43,869 nucleotides of DNA from Prochlorococcus sp. AG-409-L14 (GCA_003215545.1 QCKF01000010.1:1-43869), one strand, 5' to 3'; shown: positions 34,055 to 41,997, counted from the stretch's first letter. Program-made: numbers and translations. Notes: a model not told the origin generated them from the sequence alone.

Positions 34055-34981
34055 TTGCATACAGAAGCTAAGCATGTGAAGTCTGGAGAAACTCTTAGGA
34101 CCGATGCACCTATTGACCATGCAGGTAAAGGAGAGAATTTTGCTCCTACTGATTTATTGGCTACAGCTGTAGGGACTTGTTTCCTTACAGTGATGGGAAT
34201 CACTGCTAAAGAAAAAGGGTGGAAATTAGATGAAATAACAGTTGCAATTGATAAGAAGATGACAACTCAGGGTCCTCGCAAGATTAGATCGTTATTACTT
34301 CAAATTGATATGCCAACTAATTTAGGAGCTGATCAATTAAAGGTTCTTCAAAAGGCAACGAAAGACTGTCCTGTTTTGAGAAACTTAAATGACTCAATAA
34401 AAATAAATGTTCAGTGGAATCAAGTAAAAAAGAAAAAAAAGACTTCTCTGAATTTTGTCGCTACTAATGTCTTTCGTGAAACTCCAGATGTCACGTTCTT
34501 TGATGCAGGAGTCAAAGGCTCTAATGGATCTGATGTGGTGATTCATCACGGAGCTGCAATTTCTCCTCCTAACGACAATGAATTTGAGCAGTATTACGTT
34601 CATCACCATCAGATTGATCACAACTTAGTTTTAGAAGGAAGCCGCACTTTTACTCTCCTCAACCCTGCATGGGATGAGCCTCATCACGTGATTTACCTCA
34701 ATCCAAAAATGGGTGCTCTTCAAATACCTATTGGGACTTATCACCAATCTGTTTCAGGGACAGAGGGCAGCATGGTATTGAACCAAGCAGTAAGAGATAA
34801 GGGTTTTGATCCAAGTAAGGAATTTATTCCTGTCAGTTTGCGGGATAGGACTGATTTGCGAAAAGCAAAAGCAGCTGAGCCTGTTTATTGGATTTGGGAT
34901 GATGGAAGAATCAGAAGATTGAAAGTTGGTCGTGATAACTCAGTAAATTTCAACGAAAAAGGTGCCCCTTCAACTTTCTAA
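34055..34981 (+). CDS. OsmC-family peroxidase-like protein fused to a cupin-like domain
   Basis: 308 residues from TTG. The first 125 or so are OsmC: APTDLLATAVGTC with the peroxidatic Cys and TKDCPVLRNL with the second Cys. The last 180 (DVVIHHGAAISPPNDNEF, a HHHQIDHN cluster, 'IYLNPKMGALQIP', 'TYHQSV') look like a sugar-epimerase-type cupin. OsmC similarity begins before the TTG (RYLGDL), but no ATG is in frame back to the stop at 34007, so the start is either ATT or eroded. The fusion is unusual. Confidence 0.75.
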   Translation: MHTEAKHVKSGETLRTDAPIDHAGKGENFAPTDLLATAVGTCFLTVMGITAKEKGWKLDEITVAIDKKMTTQGPRKIRSLLLQIDMPTNLGADQLKVLQKATKDCPVLRNLNDSIKINVQWNQVKKKKKTSLNFVATNVFRETPDVTFFDAGVKGSNGSDVVIHHGAAISPPNDNEFEQYYVHHHQIDHNLVLEGSRTFTLLNPAWDEPHHVIYLNPKMGALQIPIGTYHQSVSGTEGSMVLNQAVRDKGFDPSKEFIPVSLRDRTDLRKAKAAEPVYWIWDDGRIRRLKVGRDNSVNFNEKGAPSTF

Positions 34982-35030
34982 CCCCCTCTACTACAGCAGA
35001 AAATTCTCAAATGCGGCCCTTCAAAAGCAA

Positions 35031-35075
35031 GTAGGGGCGACATAATTCGAATCTGCGACCTAGCACTTCCAAAGC
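35031..35075 (-). repeat. Decayed inverted att copy
   Basis: Read on the minus strand it gives GCTTTGGAAGTGCTAGGTCG, CAGATTCGAAT and TGTCGCCC, matching about 36 of 45 bases of the tRNA-Pro 3' half. It points the other way from all intact att copies. Confidence 0.6.
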
Positions 35076-35369
35076 AAACTAATTAGCCGAAAAAAACTTA
35101 TCGAAAAGTTTTTCTAAACCAACCCAAAAGCTTTCCTAATGCAAATAAGTAGAGAATCTTAAGCGATTAGGCCCTTCAGCGGTTAGGATGATTTGAGCAT
35201 TTATGCCTAGCCCGTGGAATTCAATCCTTTTAAGCCTTTGTTTCAAGCTGGTACTCAGCAAAAGAAAGCTGTCTCTTGGCTTTTTACAGCTTTGGTATCA
35301 GTAAGCCTCTTTTCTTGATTTTTCAAACTCATCACTTTTTCTAGTCAGCGAGAGCACGATCGGAGCAAA

Positions 35370-35402
35370 AGGATTCAATCCTGCAACCTAGCGCTGCCAA
35401 AG
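35370..35402 (-). repeat. Second decayed inverted att copy
   Basis: On the minus strand it reads CTTTGGCAGCGCTAGGTTGC then AGGATTGAATCC, keeping the anticodon-side and T-arm parts of a tRNA 3' half with several changes. The acceptor end is not recognisable. Confidence 0.5.
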
Positions 35403-35442
35403 AATTTGTATGTATTTAGCTTTTAACAATTGATGTAATCTT

Positions 35443-35655
35443 TTAGCAACAAGAGCAATCACTCTCGCCTTCAATAACAGATGATTCAAAGGCGTCTGCA
35501 ATATCTCTAAGCATTACAGCAACGAATTCTGGAGGGCATTGAAGTTCATTAATATATCCAGCACATTGATTAGCTATCTCTTGCATGCCAGGGAGAATCA
35601 CTTTATCCACTTGTTCTTGTGTTGGTTGCCACGTAATTTGACAGTTTTTAGACAT
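35443..35655 (-). CDS. Small protein of the 'WxPTxEQ...CPxEF' family
   Basis: 70 residues. TWQPTQEQVDKV at the start and 'YINELQCPPEFVAVMLRDIA' in the middle match 32593-32811. The end has three cysteines (SDCSCC), possibly a metal site. The function is unknown. Confidence 0.7.
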   Translation of the reverse strand: MSKNCQITWQPTQEQVDKVILPGMQEIANQCAGYINELQCPPEFVAVMLRDIADAFESSVIEGESDCSCC

Positions 35656-35691
35656 TAATTAAAAAACATTTATCAACCTATCATTGCAGCA

Positions 35692-35760
35692 ATGACTGAC
35701 CTCAAACGGAATAGTAAAAAATTACCCGCTAAGGCCCCTGGGCATCCCACCAACAAATAA
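35692..35760 (+). pseudogene. 5' fragment of the RecB/Cas4-like nuclease gene
   Basis: The frame TDLKRNSKKLPAKAPGHPT follows an ATG and then stops. It matches the start of the 7900-8817 nuclease (IDLKRNSKKIPVKAPGHRT) almost residue for residue. It lies in the opposite orientation and is surrounded by other debris. Confidence 0.8.
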
Positions 35761-35801
35761 AAATCTCTTCCTTCCTCCCACGACCACTAATAGCTATCAA
35801 C

Positions 35802-35924
35802 TCACATTCCCAAAAGTTTCTTCACAAGAGCTACCAACTCTTTTTTAGAGAAATTTTCGACTGACCTAGGTGGTGCTTTAACTCCTAAAGCTACGGCAAA
35901 GCTAGGAAATTTCATTTTGTGCAT
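35802..35924 (-). CDS. Possible 40-aa protein, partly a signal-peptide remnant
   Basis: Starts MHKMKFPSFAVALGV, like the start of 25181-25462 (MSKMKFLSIAIALGV), then continues with 'RSVENFSKKELVALVKKLL'. The join looks like a fusion of two pieces. Expression is uncertain. Confidence 0.4.
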   Translation of the reverse strand: MHKMKFPSFAVALGVKAPPRSVENFSKKELVALVKKLLGM

Positions 35925-35960
35925 GACCCATGAGCTCAAACAACAACAGACAGAATTGTT

Positions 35961-36059
35961 TTATTTACTAGGAGGTTTAACGATTATTTCTTTGATCTTT
36001 TGAATTCGCCTTTGCCAAAAGCGAATAACAGCATCAGGAATAGGTTTGTTGATAGGCAT
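35961..36059 (-). CDS. Possible 32-aa basic peptide
   Basis: MPINKPIPDAVIRFWQRRIQ and a Lys-rich end. A short frame with no relatives in the window and a hairpin immediately upstream. Low support. Confidence 0.3.
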   Translation of the reverse strand: MPINKPIPDAVIRFWQRRIQKIKEIIVKPPSK

Positions 36060-36068
36060 AATTAAAAA

Positions 36069-36086
36069 GGGGCCTGAGTTGGCCCC
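36069..36086 (-). terminator. Hairpin that fits a minus-strand terminator
   Basis: GGGGCC and GGCCCC form a perfect six-pair stem around TGAGTT, followed on the minus strand by five T residues. Confidence 0.5.
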
Positions 36087-36180
36087 ATAAAAGTCGACTA
36101 TCAATCAAAAGCAGACTAGCTATTTGACTGCCAATAGCACTTACAAAAATAGAGCCAGTAGAAATTATCTATATTTTAGT

Positions 36181-36225
36181 ATGAGGGAATGTGGTTTCGA
36201 AGGGGAATTGTTCACCCTCTTCTGA
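36181..36225 (+). pseudogene. Fragment of the 23615-23719 small gene
   Basis: Encodes MRECGFEGELFTLF and a stop, identical in protein to the last 14 residues of 23615-23719; about 50 bases of DNA are conserved. The first 20 codons are missing. Confidence 0.6.
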
Positions 36226-36330
36226 AGGGATTGATGTATCTGGCTATAAAAAAAAGACTCTGGTTTTGAGCTATGCCAGATTTAAGACGAGAGATTTGGC
36301 TGAATCATTCGATCAATATCCAGTAGCGAA

Positions 36331-36501
36331 ATGACGATCAGAGTTTTAGAGCTTGCCGAGCAGCTCAAAGTTGGCACTGATGACTTGCTTGCTGTTTGCA
36401 CGCTTCTAGAGATACCAGCGACTTCAAGGATTAGTCGCCTTAGCCCTGAGCACATCAAAAAGCTGAGGACTTACTACCAACAGGAACTGGAGAAGAAATA
36501 G
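36331..36501 (+). CDS. IF2_N-like small protein, 56 aa
   Basis: MTIRVLELAEQLKVGTDDLL, then 'LEIPATSRISRLSPEHIKKL' matches the N-terminal repeat domain of translation initiation factor IF-2 (helix, turn, 'V..L...L...' pattern). The rest of IF-2 (about 1000 residues) is absent. Such stand-alone modules exist in cyanobacteria. With the lone trigger factor domain at 12100 it is the second orphan translation-related domain here. Confidence 0.6.
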   Translation: MTIRVLELAEQLKVGTDDLLAVCTLLEIPATSRISRLSPEHIKKLRTYYQQELEKK

Positions 36502-37008
36502 GCATTAAGGCGGATTGCAGTTTTGTAACGGTTGATACACAATTATCTCACTGACACACGGAGGGATAAATGATCGACACTCCGCCTGAGTATCAAATAG
36601 AAGCGAATTGACTTCTGGTCCCTGCTCCAACATTCTCATTTTATAAGTGGGCTGGTCGTAGATGCTTTCCTAAGCATTAATGACACTCTTATGCATCGTT
36701 TTAGGTGCCCTTAATTGAGTTTTATCAGCCTTACACCTAGACACTTGGCCCCAGGCGATCAAGAGCAAGAAACTTCTAAAAATATGCACATTAAACCGAC
36801 CTCCTTGCTTAAAAGGAAGGTCGGTTTTTGTTGTTTAATACGACAGTTATGCATATATTTAATAAATTAAATATATGCAAATTATTAAATTTTATTAACT
36901 CATATTTAGCTAGTAAGGATTACCTGATTACTGCATATTTTGTTACTAAATTTCTAAATTAGAAATTTTTATGATAGGTTTTGCTCCAATCTTAAGGAGG
37001 TGCAAGTC
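36502..37008. other. Intergenic stretch with one strong terminator
   Basis: Apart from the hairpin at 36793-36829 I see nothing firm. The last 170 bases are very AT-rich and probably hold the promoter of the gene at 37009. Confidence 0.5.
36793..36829 (+). terminator. Strong rho-independent terminator
   Basis: AAACCGACCT pairs perfectly with AGGTCGGTTT, extended by CCTT/AAGG with a one-base bulge, and ends in a T run. It is also a fair terminator on the other strand. Confidence 0.85.
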
Positions 37009-37173
37009 ATGCTCACAAGAAGACCTTATGACATGCAAGATATTGATATCGAACACGATGCCATTGATGAGTATTTTGAATGCATTACTGCCTGCTCTAT
37101 AGGTGATGATGGCATCCAATGTGTGACTCGATGTCTAGAGGTTCATCTTAAAGAGGAGGAAAAAAATGATTAA
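37009..37173 (+). CDS. Small Cys-containing protein, 54 aa
   Basis: MLTRRPYDMQDIDIEHDAI, then 'YFECITACSIGDDGIQCVTR' with four cysteines (three in CxxxC/CxxxC spacing). The ribosome site TAAGGAGG is strong. It overlaps the next gene by 8 bases. A metal or disulfide site is likely. The family is unknown. Confidence 0.6.
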   Translation: MLTRRPYDMQDIDIEHDAIDEYFECITACSIGDDGIQCVTRCLEVHLKEEEKND

Positions 37174-37510
37174 GACAAATCCAATATTGATCACGCCCAA
37201 AGGGGGTTCAATTACTTGTTTTAAAGGTGATGATGGTCGGATCTTTCGATCATGCTCAAGAAGCCGTTGTGTGTACTCAAGAGACTTGGTTTCTGCCAAG
37301 GCATACTTGGATGATTTGGAAGGTAAGAATAATTTGATTATGGAGGTTCCTGATAAGGTTTCTGCTCAAAGGAAAACCACATTGAAGTGGAGCAGTGATG
37401 GTGAACTTTCCGCAGTGGACATGACAAGAATTCTCGATCGACTCGCTAACCCAGGATTGACCAAATGTGATTTGGCTTGTGATTTAAAGGATTCCTGTCT
37501 TGAGGATTAA
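37166..37510 (+). CDS. Hypothetical protein, 114 aa
   Basis: The start overlaps the preceding gene by 8 bases. Segments 'GGSITCFKGDDGRIFRSCSR' and 'LTKCDLACDLKDSCLED' hold most of the Cys residues. Overall soluble and mixed alpha/beta. No family is recognised; it works most likely with the preceding Cys-rich protein. Confidence 0.65.
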   Translation: MIKTNPILITPKGGSITCFKGDDGRIFRSCSRSRCVYSRDLVSAKAYLDDLEGKNNLIMEVPDKVSAQRKTTLKWSSDGELSAVDMTRILDRLANPGLTKCDLACDLKDSCLED

Positions 37511-37681
37511 GAATACATATCTTCTATGCCACTGCCTTCAAGTTCTTGGCTTCCATGAATAGATTATTGAGAGTAAGTACTTTAGTAATAGCACCATAGA
37601 CATTGTTGCTATTAACAATTAAAAATTAAGTAGAGCCTAAATGGGCAATAAATACAAAGTTAATGCTCTGAATGGCTTTAG

Positions 37682-37702
37682 GGGGCTTTGGTCGCAAGCC
37701 CC
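37682..37702 (+). promoter_or_regulatory. Hairpin in the leader of the 37730 operon
   Basis: GGGGCTT pairs with AAGCCCC around a seven-base loop, 28 bases before the ATG. AGGAGG lies between. It could act as an attenuator or block the ribosome site. Confidence 0.45.
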
Positions 37703-37729
37703 TCGCAAAACTTCCTCAGGAGGTCTTGA

Positions 37730-37870
37730 ATGAACTATCAAGAAGGACTCAACTTAATTGAATCTTTTCTCCCAATAGCTGTTGGTATTTCTCTTGGATG
37801 CTTGGCTTTTATAGGTGCCCGGGAGTTTTGGCATGAATTTGCAGTTGCATGCAAAGGAGTTTTCCAATGA
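37730..37870 (+). CDS. Small membrane protein, 46 aa
   Basis: MNYQEGLNLIESFLPIAVG, with a hydrophobic helix (IAVGISLGCLAFIGA) and a C-terminal amphipathic helix. The ribosome site AGGAGG is strong. Its stop overlaps the start of the CP12-like gene (ATGA). Confidence 0.6.
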   Translation: MNYQEGLNLIESFLPIAVGISLGCLAFIGAREFWHEFAVACKGVFQ

Positions 37871-38079
37871 AACTAACTACAACATTCGCAATCCTTGGGG
37901 ATGCATTGAAGAACAAACCACTAGATAAAATCTCTTGTACGATCGATGATGTTGAAGTGCCTATTAAGGAATGTGGTCTCGAATTAGAGGTAAATAAGCA
38001 AGAGCCAAATTTAGACTTTTGGGATGAAGAATGCGAAGAGCATCCAACCAATTCTCACTGCAAAGTTTTTGACGAATGA
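37867..38079 (+). CDS. CP12-like small protein, 70 aa
   Basis: Starts MKLTTTFAILGDAL and ends DFWDEECEEHPTNSHCKVFD, parallel to 33861-34025 (DFWEEICKVHPTKSSCKIYE). The tail fits the CP12 C-terminal pattern of two Cys around a Pro with a following aromatic-acidic pair. It is coupled to the membrane protein gene at 37730, which may tether it. Redox control of a Calvin-cycle or other enzyme is possible but inferred. Confidence 0.65.
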   Translation: MKLTTTFAILGDALKNKPLDKISCTIDDVEVPIKECGLELEVNKQEPNLDFWDEECEEHPTNSHCKVFDE

Positions 38080-38119
38080 CTTGAGCTCTATTTTGATCTA
38101 CTTTTCATTGTCATGCCTA

Positions 38120-38251
38120 TCAATAATGCGGAGGCTTTGACTCCTCAACAAGGAAGTAAGCACGATCTTCTTCGTCTGGATCTTCCGCCCTGAGGCGTTC
38201 TTCTACCTCGTCATACCAGTCGTCATTAAACTTCCGTTCAGGCTTGGTCAT
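38120..38251 (-). CDS. Small acidic protein C', copy of 14233-14364
   Basis: 43 residues, MTKPERKFNDDWYDEVEERL, ending EESKPPHY. About 34 of 43 residues match the copy at 14.3 kb, and all indels are absent, so selection has kept it. Confidence 0.65.
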   Translation of the reverse strand: MTKPERKFNDDWYDEVEERLRAEDPDEEDRAYFLVEESKPPHY

Positions 38252-38348
38252 GACTTGGCCTCTTCTCTGCCTTTCCTAATCAGAAGCAGTGGCAAACGAA
38301 CCAGCATCAGGCTGCCATCAACCAATAGATAGTGTTGAGCATGCTCAC
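38248..38348 (-). pseudogene. Broken copy of small membrane gene B
   Basis: Relative to 14361-14462 one base is missing near 38325, the frame then stops after a few codons, and the start codon is GTG instead of ATG. Confidence 0.65.
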
Positions 38349-38491
38349 TCTTCAACCCTCACAGCTACTCTCTCTATCCGCTGCTCAACTTTAAGCAGCA
38401 TCTGTTTAACCACACATGCAGCAACACCAAAGATCACCATCACGCCAATGGTCTGAATGAGATCGATGCAGGTAGTAGTGAGTTGGTTCAT
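38345..38491 (-). CDS. Small membrane protein A', copy of 14459-14605
   Basis: 48 residues, MNQLTTTCIDLIQTIGVM, with the same helix and the charged tail QRIERVAVRVEE as gene A. The three-gene block is repeated over about 390 bases at roughly 85% identity. Confidence 0.6.
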   Translation of the reverse strand: MNQLTTTCIDLIQTIGVMVIFGVAACVVKQMLLKVEQRIERVAVRVEE

Positions 38492-38552
38492 GTTCCCTTT
38501 TTAGCCTTTGCTAAACGTCACGGCATGATGATGAGAAGTTCTATATCTTTAA

Positions 38553-38996
38553 TTGAAGGATGTAGAACACTTTCTATCTATTAGGGACTACTACCAATCC
38601 AACCTTCTTTATTGTATTGCTGCTGTTGGATTCCTCGTAGGTTCTTGGTCTCTTGGCCGTGACATCACTGTGATAACTAAAGGTCAATTCCGCTGGTATG
38701 GAAAGAGCTTACAAAGTAACTTGAAAACTAATGCGTTAGTTCTGGCCTATTGCTCGAATCGTTTTCTGCCCGCTCACCATCCTGTTTATTTACCTCGCGT
38801 TCAACTCAATAAATCAGGCGTTGTAGCGTTTGCTAAGCCACCAGAAGTACCTGAACGAATCATACGAGTGATGTCGATTTTTAAAGTAATTTTTAACCAT
38901 GCTTACTTAATAAAACGCTGGCTTTTAAGAAATCAATCTTTGATTTGGAACGTTGGAATAGGTTTATGTATTGCCCTCGATTCGCTCGCTATCTAA
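38553..38996 (+). pseudogene. Chimeric frame: small membrane protein run into a second dead gene
   Basis: Up to about residue 59 (LLYCIAAVGFLVGSW, then ITVITKG) it matches the protein at 41022-41195. After that the frame crosses a near-exact inverted copy of the gene at 41845-41997, but in the wrong frame; that copy itself has TAG as its third codon. So two adjacent small genes have decayed and fused. The first part may still be made. Confidence 0.6.
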
Positions 38997-39137
38997 TGAA
39001 TTAGTGAAATTTAGTGGTCAAATAAAAAAACAGATTGAAGATCCGAGGGGTGAAGAAGTTGGACAAGGGTTGATCAAGCTTGACAAGCTTTCACAGGAAC
39101 CCTTGGTATAACAGGGTTCATGAGAACTACTGGGGTT

Positions 39138-40793
39138 TTAAGCGAGTAGATCAGGCGTTGTGGCGTTGGTTCGATAACTCCATTGAGCGGTGGTATCGCC
39201 AGTGGTCATGGCTTGAATTTGTTCGGTGGCTAAATCACCACCGGTATAGAGCGCTTCTAAGGTTCCTTTGGCATAGATGCCAATGCCCACAACTCCTTTG
39301 GCATTGCTTGGAGCAAAGGTGAGATCGGAGGTCAAGACGCCAATGATTTTGATTTCATCGATGGCATCTAAGCCTTCAATGATGTCGACTTTTTCTCCAT
39401 TGGGACTATTGCCAGCGGTGTTACCAATCATCCAGTTAGCGAGATATTGATCGGATTTGATGGCGATCAGATCAGAGGCACCATCTTTTTCTGATCGAAA
39501 AGTATTCCAACCAAAGTCACCATGGAGTTCATCGGCACCAGCACCGCCATCAATGATGTCTCGACCATTGCCGCCATGAATCAAATCATCGCCGGCATTG
39601 CCATCGAGGATATCCATGCCGGCTAAGCCACGAATAGTGTCAGCACCGGATCCACCTTCAATGACGGAACCGACCCAAGGATCAGCGGAACTATCAGTAG
39701 CTGCCGGTGATTGTTTGGCTTGTAAATAGCTGGCGGATGCAGAGGATTTGACAACACGGTTGATAGAAATATTTTCCCCCCAAGTTGTGGTTTGAATTTT
39801 AAGAAGACTGCCATCTAAGACATCCTTAGATTGAGCAGAAGTAGAAGAACTAGGGAACCATTCTCCAACAATATTAGAGGCTGTTTTTGAGCTATTAAAT
39901 ACTAAATTTTTAGGTTTAATATCTTTAAGCGATTGAATAGCTTGGTCAGGAGTCAGGGATTGATCGGTGAACCTAATAATTTCAATACTATAGAGATCGT
40001 CCAGTCCATCAGGTGTTCCACTCCTTAGATCCTTTATTTGATATGTTCCGCTATAGATCTTTGTAACTTCATAATCAATTAATGAGCCAGTATAAATGGC
40101 AGTATCAGCTGAACCTGATCCACCACTTATATAATCATTACCAGAGCTTCCTGTGAGCTGATCTATTCCTGAACCACCATAAAGTCTGTCGTCACCTGAA
40201 CCTCCATCTATCCAATCATGATCTGAACCCCCGTATAATGTGTCATTACCATTGTTGCCATAAATTATATCTAAGCCTTTACCTGAATCTATCCTGTCCC
40301 CATGATTTGTACCCGAGAAAGTGTCATTACCACTTACGTAGTAGAGATAATCGCTGTAGGCAGAAACGCCAATTTTAGAGTAGTTAAAATTACCAGTCAT
40401 TTCGGAGTTAACTCCTGTCCTAAAGTCAACTCCTTTAACTTTTGAAACATAACCTCTTACTAAACTAGATCCATTATTTATATAGGCGTATCCATAAACA
40501 GTTGATGAACTAATCTTCGTTCCATATCTACTAGTCTGCACAGAAGCATTGCCATATGAAACGCTGTAATTATTTAATTTAAAATCATAGTATTTATAGT
40601 CAAATCTAAACCCAGGAGATGAGTATATTGAGAGTCTGCCATTAATAGACAATGATTCTGAAATTATAGTGGCATTACCACTCTCTATATTATTTATAGC
40701 TTGCTCAAGATCCTTGATATATGGATCGTATAAATAATATGAACCCGTATAATTTACACCTTTAGTTCCCCCAGTAAATGTAAAAATAGCCAT
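39138..40793 (-). CDS. RTX calcium-binding secreted protein, 551 aa
   Basis: Two blocks of Gly/Asp-rich RTX nonapeptides, e.g. GNDTLYGGSDHDWIDGGSG around 180-225 and GGSGADTIRGLAGMDILDGN around 385-440. The N-terminal 150 residues are Ser/Tyr-rich beta. Repeats bind calcium on folding outside the cell, and such proteins leave by type I secretion with no cleaved signal. No transporter gene is nearby. The C-terminal 100 residues (KVDIIEGLDAIDEIKI) recur in many cyanobacterial RTX proteins, to my memory. A surface or adhesion role is likely. Confidence 0.85.
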   Translation of the reverse strand: MAIFTFTGGTKGVNYTGSYYLYDPYIKDLEQAINNIESGNATIISESLSINGRLSIYSSPGFRFDYKYYDFKLNNYSVSYGNASVQTSRYGTKISSSTVYGYAYINNGSSLVRGYVSKVKGVDFRTGVNSEMTGNFNYSKIGVSAYSDYLYYVSGNDTFSGTNHGDRIDSGKGLDIIYGNNGNDTLYGGSDHDWIDGGSGDDRLYGGSGIDQLTGSSGNDYISGGSGSADTAIYTGSLIDYEVTKIYSGTYQIKDLRSGTPDGLDDLYSIEIIRFTDQSLTPDQAIQSLKDIKPKNLVFNSSKTASNIVGEWFPSSSTSAQSKDVLDGSLLKIQTTTWGENISINRVVKSSASASYLQAKQSPAATDSSADPWVGSVIEGGSGADTIRGLAGMDILDGNAGDDLIHGGNGRDIIDGGAGADELHGDFGWNTFRSEKDGASDLIAIKSDQYLANWMIGNTAGNSPNGEKVDIIEGLDAIDEIKIIGVLTSDLTFAPSNAKGVVGIGIYAKGTLEALYTGGDLATEQIQAMTTGDTTAQWSYRTNATTPDLLA

Positions 40794-41021
40794 GTTCTGG
40801 GTAAAAATTAATCTTGCTTTTTAAATATTAATGACCATATCTATTAAATCTAGATAGTCTAGAAAACCGCTTAATATATCTACAAAATTATTTTCTTGTC
40901 TCTTTTACGCCTAGCCAAGCTTTAGGGAGTTGACATAGTTCTATGTATTGCTTCGAGATTGGCTCACTAGCACTACCTGTGGCTTAGACAGGATGCAAGT
41001 ACTTGTGAAATAAGAATGGAC

Positions 41022-41195
41022 TCATTTGGGTTTGTCCTGTTTTTTTATGCCTCTCCATACAAGCGGATTATTGCCTTTCGTAATTACTGTTATCGCTTTA
41101 CCTAAAAACCAACTTCCCAATAGGAATCCCACAGCGGCTAGGGCATACAACACATTTGCTTGTGCAGTAGTTGCCAGAAGAGTTAGAAAGTTCAT
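41022..41195 (-). CDS. Small single-span membrane protein, 57 aa
   Basis: MNFLTLLATTAQANVLYALA, a helix through AAVGFLLGSWFLG, then ITVITKGNNPLVWRG. Homologous to the first part of the 38553-38996 frame. The plus-strand frame at 41026-41226 over the same bases is a shadow. Confidence 0.6.
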   Translation of the reverse strand: MNFLTLLATTAQANVLYALAAVGFLLGSWFLGKAITVITKGNNPLVWRGIKKQDKPK

Positions 41196-41222
41196 ATCCC
41201 TATTTAAGAGCTGCGAAACTAT

Positions 41223-41339
41223 TTAGCTAATTCTCTTTCTTGGAAGGATCTTCCTTGCTGGATCTTTTTCTGTTAGCGGCACAACTTCACTAAGAACATT
41301 GGTTGCCACCTTCATGTGTGCCTGTTCAACCCATCCCAT
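41223..41339 (-). CDS. Small basic protein, 38 aa
   Basis: MGWVEQAHMKVATNVLSEV, ending in RKILPRKRIS. It lies 27 bases before the gene at 41195 on the same strand and starts just outside the hairpin module at 41369. Modest support. Confidence 0.4.
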   Translation of the reverse strand: MGWVEQAHMKVATNVLSEVVPLTEKDPARKILPRKRIS

Positions 41340-41368
41340 AGGAGCTTGAAGGGGGTAGTCAATAGGAA

Positions 41369-41445
41369 GGGGCGCTTTAGGGGGCGTTAGCTTATTGCAC
41401 TAGCTTGCTCCTACAGCTTTTTGGTGCGTCCTAAGCGCCACCCCC
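41369..41445. repeat. Hairpin module without an att core, GGGGCGC type
   Basis: GGGGCGC (41369-41375) faces GCGCCACCCCC (41435-41445), one extra A in the second arm. The TTATTGCA and CTCCTACAGC segments and a terminal CCCTTGAAAACTT match the modules at 22.7 and 31.5 kb. No tRNA fragment is found beside it. Confidence 0.65.
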
Positions 41446-41844
41446 TAGTAGGACCCTTGAAAACTTAATGCAACTTACAATCTCAGGCATTTCACAAAAA
41501 AACCATGCAGAAAAGAGGCTCTTTTATTAAGACCGTTTGATCCCCATCACCCGGCCGTTGAGCGGAACTTACACACTGTCAAGCGATTTGTCATCGGTAG
41601 ATACACGCTATTTATAGGGCTTCTTAATATGTTTGATAAGAATAAGCGCTACAAATGGGGGTTGATTTTGAGTTGAATCAGCCTTAGAAATAAGATCCCC
41701 ATCACCCAGGTCCCTAGCGTTCCGCAAGGGCCTTTTTTATTGGCTGTAGAGCTTGCCAAATATCTCGCAGACAAGAGCAAGGTTTAAGTCAATACTGCTA
41801 GTAGGTGGTCTATCGCACCTTAAGAATTCAATAACCAATGGCAT
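41446..41844. other. Gene-free stretch with a short direct repeat
   Basis: No convincing gene. GATCCCCATCACCC occurs at 41540 and 41696 (and GATCCCCATCACTC at 33332). Its role is unknown. Confidence 0.4.
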
Positions 41845-41997
41845 TTAGCTCAACCTTTCTAATTGCAGAATGGTTTCATGTTGCATGCGGATGCTTTGCT
41901 CTTGCTTATCTACTGATGGATCAGTGACTGTGAGGTAAATAAACAGGATGGTGAGCGGGCAGAAAACGATTCGAGCAATAGGCCAGAAGTAGCGCAT
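41845..41997 (-). CDS. Small single-span membrane protein, 50 aa
   Basis: MRYFWPIARIVFCPLTILF, then IYLTVTDPSVDKQEQS and a helical tail. A near-identical 68-base copy in inverted orientation at 38731 is dead. The ATG overlaps the stop of the preceding small gene (TAATG) and GAGAGG lies upstream. Confidence 0.6.
   Translation of the reverse strand: MRYFWPIARIVFCPLTILFIYLTVTDPSVDKQEQSIRMQHETILQLERLS

Larger units (their letters stand above)
34982..35442. other. Gene-poor stretch with decayed att copies
   Basis: No gene is seen. Two decayed tRNA-type 3' halves in inverted orientation lie at 35031-35075 and 35370-35402. Confidence 0.5.

Noticed and set aside
39080-39322. 80-codon plus-strand frame, Trp/Arg-rich
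   Set aside because: Antisense to the end of the RTX gene; composition is typical of a shadow frame.
41540-41710. GATCCCCATCACCC direct repeat as an insertion-sequence end
   Set aside because: No transposase, no inverted ends and a third copy lies alone at 33332.
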